Notes: generated by a model from the letters alone, not told the origin. A stretch of 10,974 nucleotides of DNA from Candidatus Wirthbacteria bacterium CG2_30_54_11 (GCA_001873755.1 MNZT01000084.1:1-10974), one strand, 5' to 3'. Shown: positions 1 through 7,431, counted from the stretch's first letter. Made by a program: numbers and translations.

Positions 1-234
1 TGAAAAGGTTGATAAAGATAGGCAGCCCTCCCCTGAGTGCGGGAGTGGGGGCGTAATGCCCCCGAAACGGGATACGTGTGTCCGATGATCGGGAAACCGA
101 TCATCAAAGGGAAAAGGATGACGCCAGAACGCTCTAAAAAGCAGATCGTTTTGAATATTTGAGGACAATTACTACCATTTTTATCCTCGCATGATATTTT
201 TTGATCTTTTTAGCAATAAATCGACAGCCCCAAA
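1..234. other. Non-coding segment upstream of truncated recombinase
   Basis: I see no convincing gene here. Short open stretches reach the left edge, but none resembles a known protein. The first half is GC-rich and folds into stem-loops (listed separately). The second half, about 140-225, is clearly AT-rich compared with the rest of the window and has stops in all forward frames. This segment sits where the first 50-60 codons of the recombinase should be. It may be the end of an inserted element or junk left after a deletion. Confidence 0.5.
28..105 (+). other. Cluster of three stem-loops, possible structured RNA
   Basis: Three hairpins follow one another. CTCCC (28-32) pairs with GGGAG (41-45). 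GGGGGC (47-52) pairs with GCCCCC (58-63) around a GTAAT loop. GATGATCGG (84-92) pairs perfectly with CCGATCATC (97-105) around a GAAA tetraloop. Perfect stems with a GNRA loop suggest an RNA that folds, for example the tail of an intron or an element-encoded RNA. I could not match it to a known class: no group II domain V pattern and no hammerhead core are visible. The strand is assigned from the GAAA loop and is not certain. Confidence 0.4.
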
Positions 235-1668
235 TTGAAAGAGGCTGTGGAGTACTGCCGTAAGAACAAAGACACCATCAAAGCCTTTCTGGTGTACAAA
301 TTTGACCGTCTGGCACGTAATACGCTCGACCATCAGACCATCCGCGCTCTCCTCATCACCTATGGGACGCAGGTCATCTCAGTAACAGAACCGACTGACG
401 ACTCCCCTGCTGGCAGACTTCTGGAAACTATGCTTGCCAGCATCGCCCAGTTCAGCAATGAGATCCGGGGCGAGCGAGCCAAGAACGGCATGATGGAACG
501 GTTCAAAAAGGGCTATTGGAGCTGGTATATCCCTGTCGGCTACCGCAAAAAGCACATTGAGGATGCCAGGGGCAAAATCATCGAAAAGACGATGGAGGTA
601 GACCCGCTCAAAGCGCCTATGATCAGACAGGCTTTCGAAGAGTTTTCGTCAGGTCTGTTCAGTCTCAGACAAATGGCAGAACGCCTGGATGCCAAGGGAC
701 TCCGCTCGAATCTGGATAAACGCATCTGCCAGCAAAAGCTGTCCCATATTCTGCGAAACAAATTCTACATCGGGCTACAATGCTCGAAAAAATGGGGTCT
801 GGAGATCCAGGGTCATCATGAACCTCTGATCTCTGAGCCATTGTTTTACAAGGTGCAAAGCGTCCTGGACGGTCATCGGACAAACAATTCGAGACAGATG
901 CGCCAAAATCCAGACTTTCCCCTCCGGGGTGGATTCCTCAAATGTGGTCACTGTGGGAATCCCATGACTGGCAGCAGGTCAAAGGGACATAGCGCCCGCT
1001 ATTCCTACTACCATTGCTATAATCCATCCTGCGATCATACAGCGATACCTAGAGCCGACTTGAATACCGCCTTTGAAAAACTGCTCCAGTCTATCGAGCA
1101 GACTGATGAGATACGGCAACGGTTCAGAGAAAAGGTAATGCAAGAATGGGAAAAACGCTACAAAACCCTCAATAAGCGCAATACCCAGGTACAGAAAGAC
1201 CTCGACGAGATAGAGGCAGAGCGTAAGCGTATTGTCGCTCTGAAGGTCAAAGAGGTATTCGATGATGCGACCTATCAGGAGCAGATTGAGCAGATCAAAG
1301 AAAGAACAGCGTTGAAAAAACTCGAACTGCACGAGGGGCAGACCGACGAGTACAGCATCGAAACGACGATGATCTATGCAGAGCGCTGTTTAAAGGATAT
1401 CCGCATACTCTGGTGCGACCTGAATACGGCACAAAAAAAGCAATTCCAAACGCTGATTTTCCCAAATGGTCTATATTGGGATTATCCAGGTTTTCGAACT
1501 GCCGATCTGGCGCCCAGTTACTTGGCTCTGGACGCTTTGGCACGTAATGATGAACCTCTGGTGAGCCGGGTGGGATTCGAACCCACGACCAATGGATTAA
1601 AAGTCCACTGCTCTACCGCTGAGCTACCGGCCCAAGGCAGTGCTTCGTCATCAGTTATCAGACATTAG
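235..1668 (+). CDS. Large serine recombinase, 5'-truncated (likely inactive)
   Basis: This is a site-specific DNA recombinase of the large serine family, which cuts and rejoins att sites to integrate or excise elements. The frame opens at TTG 235, but similarity already starts at about 220 (reading IDSPKLKEAVEYC) just after an in-frame TAA at 217. The usual N-terminal part with the catalytic serine (Y-x-R-x-S) is therefore missing. What remains: the end of the resolvase domain (YKFDRLARN, residues 21-29), the recombinase DNA-binding domain (about 98-213), a zinc ribbon (C237, C240, C261, C266), a coiled coil (about 290-365) and the family-typical end (FPNGLYWDYPGFRT, about 409-422). Residues from about 442 on are antisense tRNA-Lys sequence, so the true C-terminus probably lies near 1550 or is borrowed from the tRNA. 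It is probably the remnant of an element integrated at the tRNA 3' end. The family call is firm; activity is doubtful. Confidence 0.8.
   Translation: MKEAVEYCRKNKDTIKAFLVYKFDRLARNTLDHQTIRALLITYGTQVISVTEPTDDSPAGRLLETMLASIAQFSNEIRGERAKNGMMERFKKGYWSWYIPVGYRKKHIEDARGKIIEKTMEVDPLKAPMIRQAFEEFSSGLFSLRQMAERLDAKGLRSNLDKRICQQKLSHILRNKFYIGLQCSKKWGLEIQGHHEPLISEPLFYKVQSVLDGHRTNNSRQMRQNPDFPLRGGFLKCGHCGNPMTGSRSKGHSARYSYYHCYNPSCDHTAIPRADLNTAFEKLLQSIEQTDEIRQRFREKVMQEWEKRYKTLNKRNTQVQKDLDEIEAERKRIVALKVKEVFDDATYQEQIEQIKERTALKKLELHEGQTDEYSIETTMIYAERCLKDIRILWCDLNTAQKKQFQTLIFPNGLYWDYPGFRTADLAPSYLALDALARNDEPLVSRVGFEPTTNGLKVHCSTAELPAQGSASSSVIRH
1559..1633 (-). tRNA. tRNA-Lys (anticodon UUU)
   Basis: On the minus strand a complete cloverleaf is present. 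The 7-bp acceptor stem GGGCCGG/CCGGCTC has one G-U pair. The D arm is GCTCAGCGGTAGAGC. The anticodon stem GTGGA/TCCAT closes loop CTTTTAA, giving anticodon UUU. The T arm contains GGTTCGAATCC, the discriminator base is A, and CCA is encoded (1561-1559). It decodes AAA/AAG. Its 3' end points into the recombinase gene, whose frame runs antisense across the whole tRNA. That is the arrangement expected when a mobile element has used the tRNA 3' end as its attachment site. Confidence 0.95.
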
Positions 1669-1703
1669 GGATGGATGAAGAGCACAACGAGGTAAATTTT
1701 AAC

Positions 1704-2204
1704 CTATCGAAAGCGTTTTATCAAGCTGGATATCGCGAGCATAAAGGGAAATGGTACCAGAAGCCATACGCGGGCAGGATCCAGGATGCGGGCTATCTGT
1801 GATTTGGTCATCAGGGTCGCCTGATCGCCGGCACCCATGAAGTGAATGCAGGACGTGATGATGATGAGCCCGGCCAGGAGGCCATAAGCACCGCCCATGA
1901 AGCTCTGGCCCAGTCCTGATCCGCCCTCGCCGCTGGGACTGATGTACTCGCCTTCGATGAAGAGAAGCAAGCCGAGAAAGACAAAAATGACAATTTTCAC
2001 TATGAAAAGCGACATGTCCTGGTTGGCCATGCCTGTCTTCCTCAGAAAGCGGAAGACCTCCAGCCCGACCTCGTTGGCTACGGTGAGTGCGATGTAGAGC
2101 GCGATGAGGAGCGTACTGATCTTGTATTTACGGATGATGAAACCGAGGACTGCGCAACCGGCCAGCGCGAATGCGATGAGCGTATCCCAGGTCGGAGTGA
2201 GCAT
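1704..2204 (-). CDS. Small multi-pass membrane protein, unknown function
   Basis: I do not recognise this 166-residue protein. It is strongly hydrophobic, with about five likely membrane segments (residues 7-24, 29-47, 66-84, 103-121 and 144-162). Short basic stretches (RKYK, FLRK) and the C-terminal KRFR would favour a cytoplasmic position. A Gly/Ser-rich loop (about 90-100) lies between helices 3 and 4. The ATG start is supported by a GAGGT Shine-Dalgarno (2209-2213), 4 nt upstream. It follows dnaJ by 83 nt on the same strand, so it may be the last gene of the rplI-uppS-dnaJ transcript. A distant CvpA-like relationship is conceivable but I cannot support it. Confidence 0.75.
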   Translation of the reverse strand: MLTPTWDTLIAFALAGCAVLGFIIRKYKISTLLIALYIALTVANEVGLEVFRFLRKTGMANQDMSLFIVKIVIFVFLGLLLFIEGEYISPSGEGGSGLGQSFMGGAYGLLAGLIIITSCIHFMGAGDQATLMTKSQIARILDPARVWLLVPFPFMLAISSLIKRFR

Positions 2205-2287
2205 CTGTACCTCGCACTAGGGTGATATACCTGCCACGGATCTGACTGGCCTCATACTATCCACTTCGAAGGCGTAAATCAAGTACG

Positions 2288-3436
2288 CTAGAGCCCCATA
2301 CCTTCTTTGACCTTATTCAAAAAACCAGAGTCAGAGGATCTGATATTTTTCCCGCGGGCCTGAGCGAGTTCCAGCAGGAGCTGTTTTTCCCGGATGGTCA
2401 GAGACTTGGGCACTTCGACGCGGATATGGACGATCTGGTCGCCGACGTGGGTACCTTTGATGTTCGGCACGCCTTTGTCCCGCAGGCGCATCACCTTGGT
2501 CGCCTCGGTGCCGGCAGGGATCTTCAGCTGGACAGGCCCATAGACCGTAGGCACCTCCACCTCGTCACCAAGCGAGACCTGCACATAATCAAGGGGCAAA
2601 GTGTAGTGGATGTCCTGTCCCTCACGGGTGAAATATTCATGTTTTTTGACCGTCAACGCCAGATACAGATCACCGGCGATTCCTCCCTTTGGCCCGGCTT
2701 CCCCTTCCCCGCGCAGACGGATACGGCTGCCGTTGTCCACGCCGGGCGGAATCCGCACGGTCAGCTCTGCCTGTACTTCCTGGATCGTGATTCCCTTGCA
2801 CCTGGAGCAGCGCTGGCTGTAAGTCTTACCCTCGCCATGACACTCAGGACAGACACCCATCTGCATGTACGAACCGAACAGCGACTGCTGAGCATGGCGC
2901 ACCTGACCTGAACCGTTGCAGCGGCTGCAGGTCGTCACCTTGGCATCCGGTTCTCCTCCGCTGCCCTTGCAGCGGGAACATTTTTCCCGGCGGTTGAATG
3001 ATATCTTGGTCTGCGTACCGAATATCGCTTCCGTAAAACCGATCTCCAGACGGTATTCCAGGTCGCTACCCCTCTGGGCTCCACCGGGTCCGCCACCTCG
3101 CTCACCGCCAAAGAACATGTTGAAGATATCTCCGAACCCCTCAGCCCCGCCGCCCTGGAACTGAAAATCAAATCCGCCGGGAAAACCACCAGCGCCCTGG
3201 GGACCGCCGGCAGCGCCGGGATTGGCGGCATGGCCGTACTGGTCATAAACCGTGCGTTTCTTCGGGTCGGATAGCACTTCGTAAGCTTCGTTGATCTCCT
3301 TGAATTTTGCCTCATCCCCGCCGTCCTTGTCCGGATGATGTTTGATCGCCAGCTGACGGAACGCCTTCTTGATCTCAGTCTGAGAAGCCGTTTTTGACAG
3401 TCCAAGCACGTCATAATAATCGCGTTTATTGGGCAT
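2288..3436 (-). CDS. dnaJ: Chaperone protein DnaJ (Hsp40)
   Basis: DnaJ is the co-chaperone that delivers unfolded proteins to DnaK and stimulates its ATPase. All four parts of a type I DnaJ are visible in 382 residues, a normal length: the J-domain (about 5-68) with HPD at 34-36, the Gly/Phe-rich linker (about 71-122), a zinc-binding domain with four Cys pairs (C153/C156, C170/C173, C196/C199, C210/C213), and the C-terminal substrate-binding domain. The fourth zinc repeat is CSRCKGI, lacking the final Gly of the CxxCxGxG consensus. The ATG start has an AGGTGA Shine-Dalgarno that overlaps the uppS stop; only 7 nt separate the genes, so they are surely co-transcribed. No dnaK or grpE lies in the window. 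Confidence 0.97.
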   Translation of the reverse strand: MPNKRDYYDVLGLSKTASQTEIKKAFRQLAIKHHPDKDGGDEAKFKEINEAYEVLSDPKKRTVYDQYGHAANPGAAGGPQGAGGFPGGFDFQFQGGGAEGFGDIFNMFFGGERGGGPGGAQRGSDLEYRLEIGFTEAIFGTQTKISFNRREKCSRCKGSGGEPDAKVTTCSRCNGSGQVRHAQQSLFGSYMQMGVCPECHGEGKTYSQRCSRCKGITIQEVQAELTVRIPPGVDNGSRIRLRGEGEAGPKGGIAGDLYLALTVKKHEYFTREGQDIHYTLPLDYVQVSLGDEVEVPTVYGPVQLKIPAGTEATKVMRLRDKGVPNIKGTHVGDQIVHIRVEVPKSLTIREKQLLLELAQARGKNIRSSDSGFLNKVKEGMGL

Positions 3437-3443
3437 GATTCAC

Positions 3444-4184
3444 CTAAGCTCCAAATCGTCGTTCTCGACCCTGATAGTCGAGTATGGCTGTATAAAAATC
3501 GTCTACGGTAAGTGCAGGCATGTATTTGGGCTCGAAGTACCATTCGCTGTAGGCCGTATGCCAAAGGAGAAACCCGCTCGTTCGTTCTTCTCCACTGGTC
3601 CGGATGATCAGGTCGGGCTCCACACCTTGGTAAGCGAGATACCGGAAAAACAGTTTTTCATCGATCGCATCAGGCGACAAAGTACCTTTTTTTACTTCCC
3701 GGGCGATCTCCCGCGCGGCCTGCACGATCTCGTCCCGGCCACCGTAGGCCATGCAGACATTGATGGTGAGCCGGTCGAAGTGTGCTGTCTCCTCTTCCAG
3801 TTCGTGTGCCAGCTTCTGGATATCATTGGGCATCAGGTCGACCCTGCCGATAAATCTGACCCGTGCCATTTTATCGCGAAACGTCTGATCTTTCAGGGCT
3901 TTTTTGATATACCGGGAGAAGAGGTTCATCATGAATCTGACCTGGCCCTGATCCCGGTTAAAATTTTCCGTGGACCAGACCCAGATGCTCAGCTCTCGGA
4001 CACCCGCATCGAGCGCCCAGGTGAAGAGCTCTTCGCTCTTCTCCGCACCTTTCACATACCCCTCTTTCAGCGGTAGATGGTGCTCCCTGGCCCAGCGCCG
4101 GTTACCGTCCATGATCACACCCACATGTGCAGGGATCCGGTCGGGACGGGAACGGATCTGCTCAAGTTTGGTTGTGTGCTTCAC
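3444..4184 (-). CDS. uppS: Undecaprenyl diphosphate synthase (cis-prenyltransferase)
   Basis: The enzyme adds isopentenyl units in cis to farnesyl diphosphate to make the C55 lipid carrier for peptidoglycan and surface glycans. Family signatures over 246 residues: MDGNRRWA (25-32) with the Mg-binding Asp26, STENFNR (71-77), AYGGRDEI (146-153), and the C-terminal RTSGEERTSGFLLWH (195-209) with the conserved arginines, ending in RERRFG. A longer frame back to 4310 exists, but it would overlap rplI by 113 nt and adds a basic, unconserved leader. GTG 4184 is preferred because GAGG sits 6 nt before it and it lies 13 nt after the rplI stop. It is in the same transcript as rplI and dnaJ. Confidence 0.95.
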   Translation of the reverse strand: MKHTTKLEQIRSRPDRIPAHVGVIMDGNRRWAREHHLPLKEGYVKGAEKSEELFTWALDAGVRELSIWVWSTENFNRDQGQVRFMMNLFSRYIKKALKDQTFRDKMARVRFIGRVDLMPNDIQKLAHELEEETAHFDRLTINVCMAYGGRDEIVQAAREIAREVKKGTLSPDAIDEKLFFRYLAYQGVEPDLIIRTSGEERTSGFLLWHTAYSEWYFEPKYMPALTVDDFYTAILDYQGRERRFGA

Positions 4185-4197
4185 CGTCTGCCTCGAC

Positions 4198-4731
4198 CTA
4201 GGACTTAGCCTTTGCCTTTTTCGCGACCTTCTTCTTGGCTTTGTGCTCGAGATCCTTCTGCTTATCGTCGGATTCGACCATGACAGAGAAAGCACCTTCG
4301 ATACCCTCACCGATCTTCAGGGTGACGGGATGAATGCCGAGGGTCTTGATGGGCTCGGAGGTGAACTTACTTTTATCAAAGGACACATCCTTGTCCTCAA
4401 AAGCTTTCTTGGCGTAAGCCGTAAAAGCCTCTGCGATCTGAGCAGTGGTGATGGAGCCGAACAGATGTCCGGTCTCGCCGACTTTAGCATAGAGGGTGAT
4501 CTGCACGGTGCTGACAGTCTCCGCCAGATGAAGCATATGCTCCTTGCGTTTTTCCTCACGGCGGGCCCGGGCTACGGCCTCTTCTTTGGACTGTTCCTCC
4601 ATGGCCGGGGTCGCGAAAACCGCCAGCGCCTGAGGGAAGAGGAAGTTGCGGGCATAGCCATCCTTCACATTCTTCAGCTCACCCTTTTTGCCCAGAGAGG
4701 GTACATCCTGTTTCAATATAACCTTGATCAT
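4198..4731 (-). CDS. rplI: Ribosomal protein bL9
   Basis: bL9 is a two-domain protein of the large subunit, bound to 23S rRNA near the L1 stalk. The N-terminal domain is unmistakable ([10 protein letters not shown], then GYARNFLFP at about 25-33). A charged connecting helix (about 44-68) and the C-terminal domain (from about 75, with [15 protein letters not shown]) follow. At 177 residues it is longer than the usual ~150. The excess is a Lys/Ala-rich tail (about 156-177, [11 protein letters not shown]), probably a disordered RNA-binding extension. The start is supported by AGGAGA (4736-4741), 4 nt before the ATG. It heads the rplI-uppS-dnaJ run, about 195 nt downstream of tRNA-Leu. Some Patescibacteria are known to lack L9, so its presence may help placement. 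Confidence 0.97.
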   Translation of the reverse strand: MIKVILKQDVPSLGKKGELKNVKDGYARNFLFPQALAVFATPAMEEQSKEEAVARARREEKRKEHMLHLAETVSTVQITLYAKVGETGHLFGSITTAQIAEAFTAYAKKAFEDKDVSFDKSKFTSEPIKTLGIHPVTLKIGEGIEGAFSVMVESDDKQKDLEHKAKKKVAKKAKAKS

Positions 4732-4757
4732 TCATTCTCCTAATTTATACAAATATC

Positions 4758-4839
4758 AGCTTTGAGCTTTGAGCGGTGGGCTGTGAGCTTTTGTGTCCAC
4801 CCGATTGAGCTCATCGCTCAAAGCTCAGTGCTCACAGCT
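4758..4839. repeat. Imperfect inverted repeat built from TGAGC units
   Basis: A 33-nt arm (4758-4790) is matched by the reverse complement of 4807-4839 at 24 of 33 positions by hand count, with a 16-nt loop. Both arms are made of short units such as CTTTGAG and CTGTGAG, so the element is also internally repetitive. It lies in the gap between tRNA-Leu and rplI. No T-tract follows on the minus strand, so it is not a classical terminator. Confidence 0.7.
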
Positions 4840-4870
4840 ATTCGTGGCTTGCCAACCGTAGCAGTGAATC

Positions 4871-4915
4871 AAGGTAGTGCCCACCGTCGCCAAATGAGCT
4901 ATGGTGGGCAACCTT
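4871..4915. repeat. Inverted repeat next to the tRNA-Leu 3' end
   Basis: AAGGTAGTGCCCACC (4871-4885) is nearly the reverse complement of GGTGGGCAACCTT (4903-4915). An overlapping hairpin, AACCTT (4910-4915) with AAGGTT (4921-4926), touches the tRNA 3' end. The stretch is non-coding and could fold in the transcript downstream of the tRNA, perhaps influencing 3' processing. Confidence 0.55.
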
Positions 4916-4925
4916 CTGCGAAGGT

Positions 4926-5012
4926 TGGTGCCGAGAGAGGGAATCGAACCCTCACTGGATCGCTCCAACGGGTTTTTGAGACCCGCGCGTCTACCAATTC
5001 CGCCATCTCGGC
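4926..5012 (-). tRNA. tRNA-Leu (anticodon CAA)
   Basis: This is a class II tRNA with a long variable arm (TTGGAGCGATCCAGT region). The acceptor stem GCCGAGA/TCTCGGC is perfect. The D arm contains AATTGGTAGAC. The anticodon stem CGGGT/ACCCG closes loop CTCAAAA, so the anticodon is CAA, reading UUG. The T arm has GGTTCGATTCC, the discriminator base is A, and CCA is encoded (4928-4926). It lies 34 nt downstream of the membrane protein gene on the same strand and could be processed from that transcript. Confidence 0.95.
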
Positions 5013-5016
5013 ATGA

Positions 5017-5038
5017 AGGTGAAGGTTTCCCTTCACCT
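5017..5038 (-). other. Stem-loop between membrane protein gene and tRNA-Leu
   Basis: On the minus strand AGGTGAAGG and CCTTCACCT form a perfect 9-bp stem with a GAAA tetraloop. It begins 8 nt after the membrane protein stop codon and ends 4 nt before the tRNA. No U-run follows, so termination is unlikely. It may protect or help process the mRNA-tRNA junction. Confidence 0.55.
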
Positions 5039-5046
5039 CAAAAGAT

Positions 5047-5739
5047 CTAACTGTTCATGCCCAAAAAGCTGCGGGCTTTCTGAAAGCCGGGAACCCGGAG
5101 CTTGAGTGCGGAGACGACAGACTGCAGGACGACATAGGAAACGGTGATACCAATCGCCAGGACCAGCCGTTCACCGGCCACGACCGGGATGAGAGCCTTC
5201 CAGTAGGCGGGAGTGAAGCTGTACGCATAGAGGAATGCGACACCGCCGACGGCATGCTGGGTGAACGTGGCGCCCAGGGCTGACAAAGCGGCGTTCTTTC
5301 GCCCCAGGAGCTGGGTGAACAGAGGAATAAGCCAGTACAGGCTGTACATCCAGGCCTGACGGCCGACAGGATGAGCGATGAAGAGAACCATGCATACGAT
5401 ACCGACCCAGGCAGATGCGCGACTGCGGCGGGCGAAATAGTAAACGCCGAAAAGCACGGGCACGAGACGGATGAGAGCGCCGGTGGAATAATCACCGGTC
5501 ATGACCAGATTGAAGAGATTGATGAACAGGACAGAGGCGAGTCCGACGGTCATGCCCCAGAGAGCACCCATGGCAGGAGCGAGAAGATCAAAGAGCGTGA
5601 AAGATCTGGTGGTACCGATGATGTGGGTGAACGGGATCTGCAGAGCCACAAAACCAAGGGCCACGCAGATGACAAAGGCCAGAATATTCTGCTTCGCCGC
5701 TGCTTTCGAGCCAAAACCGCGTTTCAGGATCGACGTCAT
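5047..5739 (-). CDS. Integral membrane protein, possibly ECF transporter S-component-like
   Basis: A 230-residue polytopic membrane protein with roughly six hydrophobic segments (about 18-37, 47-76, 87-103, 109-124, 130-145, 152-173 and 190-212; some may pair or re-enter). The basic N-terminus (KRGFGSKAAAK) would stay in the cytoplasm. The pattern FTLFDLLAPAMGALWG (47-62) followed by a Gly-rich helix, and a late helix introduced by PVVAGERLVLA, recall the substrate-binding S-components of energy-coupling-factor vitamin transporters. No ATPase or EcfT gene is in the window, so substrate and partners are unknown. The start is firm: AAAGGAGGT (5745-5753), a perfect Shine-Dalgarno, sits 5 nt before the ATG. 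A candidate promoter lies just upstream, so it is probably expressed separately from the thyX cluster. Confidence 0.75.
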   Translation of the reverse strand: MTSILKRGFGSKAAAKQNILAFVICVALGFVALQIPFTHIIGTTRSFTLFDLLAPAMGALWGMTVGLASVLFINLFNLVMTGDYSTGALIRLVPVLFGVYYFARRSRASAWVGIVCMVLFIAHPVGRQAWMYSLYWLIPLFTQLLGRKNAALSALGATFTQHAVGGVAFLYAYSFTPAYWKALIPVVAGERLVLAIGITVSYVVLQSVVSALKLRVPGFQKARSFLGMNS

Positions 5740-5795
5740 CGAGGACCTCCTTTGGGAATAAATGGGAATAAAAATGAGTTGATCACAGCTGCAAT

Positions 5796-5824
5796 ATACT
5801 ACATGGTGTGGTACGGTTTGCCAA
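5796..5824 (-). promoter_or_regulatory. Candidate sigma-70 promoter for the membrane protein gene
   Basis: On the minus strand TTGGCA (5824-5819) is followed after exactly 17 nt by TAGTAT (5801-5796). That is five of six -35 and four of six -10 consensus bases. It lies in the 105-nt gap between the thyX-like gene and the membrane protein start, about 56 nt upstream of the ATG, which is a sensible distance. Confidence 0.45.
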
Positions 5825-5844
5825 TACCCAAAATGAGATGCCGC

Positions 5845-7431
5845 CTACGCCGTATGGTTCTTCTTCCATTTAGCGTCGAGGTCATCCTTCATCGCGGCAT
5901 GAAAAGCATCGTCATACCAGGGGATCATCTGATAGATCTTGCCGCATAATTTTTCCTCCGGGCAAAATCCTACCACATGACACTTTGGGACCATATGTTC
6001 ACCCACTACCCTGGCTCCCCGCTCTTCCAGCGCCTGCCGGATCAGATGTGCTTCCTGAAGCGTCATCTTCTGCATCTGTTCCTCAGCGGTGGTACAGAGT
6101 CTCAGGGGGTAGTAGCCGGAAATGAGATTATAGAGATTATAGTCCTGTACGACGTCGAGCCGGACACCTCTCGGGATCACATAGAGTGCATCTCGGGGAG
6201 CGATCCCTCTGGCCAGCAGAGCGTCATACGCCGCGAACGCCTGAGCTGCCGCGTCGATCCAGGAACTGGTAAGCTCAGTCGATGCTTTGACGGCCGGGGG
6301 GACAGAAAACCATTCTTCCACCTCCGCAAGGAAACTGTCGTCGATCCCGGCTCCCGTCTCCCGGCGGCGGAAGACAGCAGCTGCCTCCCCGATCGCAAAG
6401 TAGAGCGAATCGCAGACCATGGGCACTGTCCGGTGACGTTTCTTTTCACCCCAGACGCGCCAGGAGGGAGAGGACAGCATCCGGACACGCACCGCCGTAC
6501 CGAAGTCACGGCAGATCTGCTCTCTCTGAGCGAGGAAGGCATACCAGCCATCGCGTACAGAAACCTGATCTTTGACCAGCTGGTCTCTCGTTTCGCCCAG
6601 TTCTCTCATCTGTTCGAGAAAACTGGGAGCTGTTTCTACTTCGCAGCCCAGCAGCACGCTCTGGGGGCGGTTACGGTGCTGGAGTCTGAGGTCGCGCGCC
6701 AGATTGGGATGCTTCGGGTCTTTGAAAATATTGGGAAATGGATAGACGTCTTTGGGCGCGGCGCAGCGGGTCGCATACAGGATATCGATACCCATCTCTT
6801 CGGCATGGGCCTTGACCTGGTCAAGAAAGAATCCGGCGTCCTCAGGCATCCATTCCTTTTCACGCTCGTACTCACGGAACAGAGCAACAATGGATTCCAC
6901 TGAAAGGCTGACGATGCCGGTGCCCACGATGCCGTACTGGGAGATCTTGCTCGCCTCGTCTTTGCGGATGCCGGACTCGACCAGCTGGTTCAGGTACTCG
7001 ATCAGATGAACACTGGCCTCCTGATAGATTCTGGCCGCTTCCGGATCAGCAGCAATGGTGGTCGGGGTCACAATATCCTCCACCGTCGTACCGGTCCGGC
7101 GGCCGGAAGCCATCAGCCCCGAAGCGAACACGAGCGGGGTCAGCAACGCATCGAGGAACTTGGTGCCCTGAAAACTGAGGGAAATGACCGGAGTAGTCGC
7201 TACAGATGCGTGGCCACGGAGCGAAGATTTCTGGAGGATCTTGGTGACTTTGGCATCCAGATCCTGCTCTTTGTCCACCGTTTCCTGATAGAGCTCCTGG
7301 ATGGACTTGCCCTTGAAGGTGAGCAGCGCCGAAAGCGCCGCGATGGTCTGGGCATTGAAAGAACGGCCGCCGTATTCAAATTCCGGGACCACACCGAGAA
7401 AATCTATGCGCGTATCGCTGACCTTTTTCAT
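5845..7431 (-). CDS. Long ThyX-like (FAD-dependent thymidylate synthase family) protein
   Basis: ThyX makes dTMP from dUMP using methylene-tetrahydrofolate and reduced FAD. This protein is 528 residues, about twice a normal ThyX, and appears to hold two ThyX-like halves. The N-terminal half has GHASVATTPVISLSFQG (73-89) and ASGRRTGTT (108-116). The C-terminal half has KKRHRT (330-335), then ALYVIPRGVRLD and YYPLRLCTTAEEQM (440-453), matching the place where ThyX carries its catalytic Arg and an AQ-E motif. The signature RHRxxSxxxxSxR is degenerate: RHRTVPMVCDSLY keeps RHR and one Ser only. The tail has three spaced cysteines (C484, C490, C496: KCHVVGFCPEEKLCG). The ATG has AGGTGAT just upstream and lies 18 nt after the preceding gene, so the two are one operon with dut upstream. 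Family membership is fairly sure; catalytic competence is not. Confidence 0.75.
   Translation of the reverse strand: MKKVSDTRIDFLGVVPEFEYGGRSFNAQTIAALSALLTFKGKSIQELYQETVDKEQDLDAKVTKILQKSSLRGHASVATTPVISLSFQGTKFLDALLTPLVFASGLMASGRRTGTTVEDIVTPTTIAADPEAARIYQEASVHLIEYLNQLVESGIRKDEASKISQYGIVGTGIVSLSVESIVALFREYEREKEWMPEDAGFFLDQVKAHAEEMGIDILYATRCAAPKDVYPFPNIFKDPKHPNLARDLRLQHRNRPQSVLLGCEVETAPSFLEQMRELGETRDQLVKDQVSVRDGWYAFLAQREQICRDFGTAVRVRMLSSPSWRVWGEKKRHRTVPMVCDSLYFAIGEAAAVFRRRETGAGIDDSFLAEVEEWFSVPPAVKASTELTSSWIDAAAQAFAAYDALLARGIAPRDALYVIPRGVRLDVVQDYNLYNLISGYYPLRLCTTAEEQMQKMTLQEAHLIRQALEERGARVVGEHMVPKCHVVGFCPEEKLCGKIYQMIPWYDDAFHAAMKDDLDAKWKKNHTA

Noticed and set aside
1..220. Group II or group I intron 3' end
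   Set aside because: The hairpins are suggestive, but no domain V catalytic triad pattern or other diagnostic core element could be seen, so the class is not assigned.
2426..2911. Plus-strand open frame of 161 codons
   Set aside because: Lies entirely antisense to dnaJ, which has all its family motifs; shadow of a GC-rich gene.
4185..4310. Longer uppS start upstream of 4184
   Set aside because: It would overlap rplI by 113 nt, adds an unconserved basic leader, and the GTG at 4184 has a well-placed GAGG.
4736..4760. TATAAA at 4743-4748 as rplI promoter -10
   Set aside because: It almost touches the Shine-Dalgarno, so transcription would start inside or past it, and no -35 is visible at normal spacing.
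4762..5016. Plus-strand open frame of 84 codons
   Set aside because: Its C-terminal half is the antisense translation of tRNA-Leu and the rest covers the inverted repeats; a typical spurious frame.
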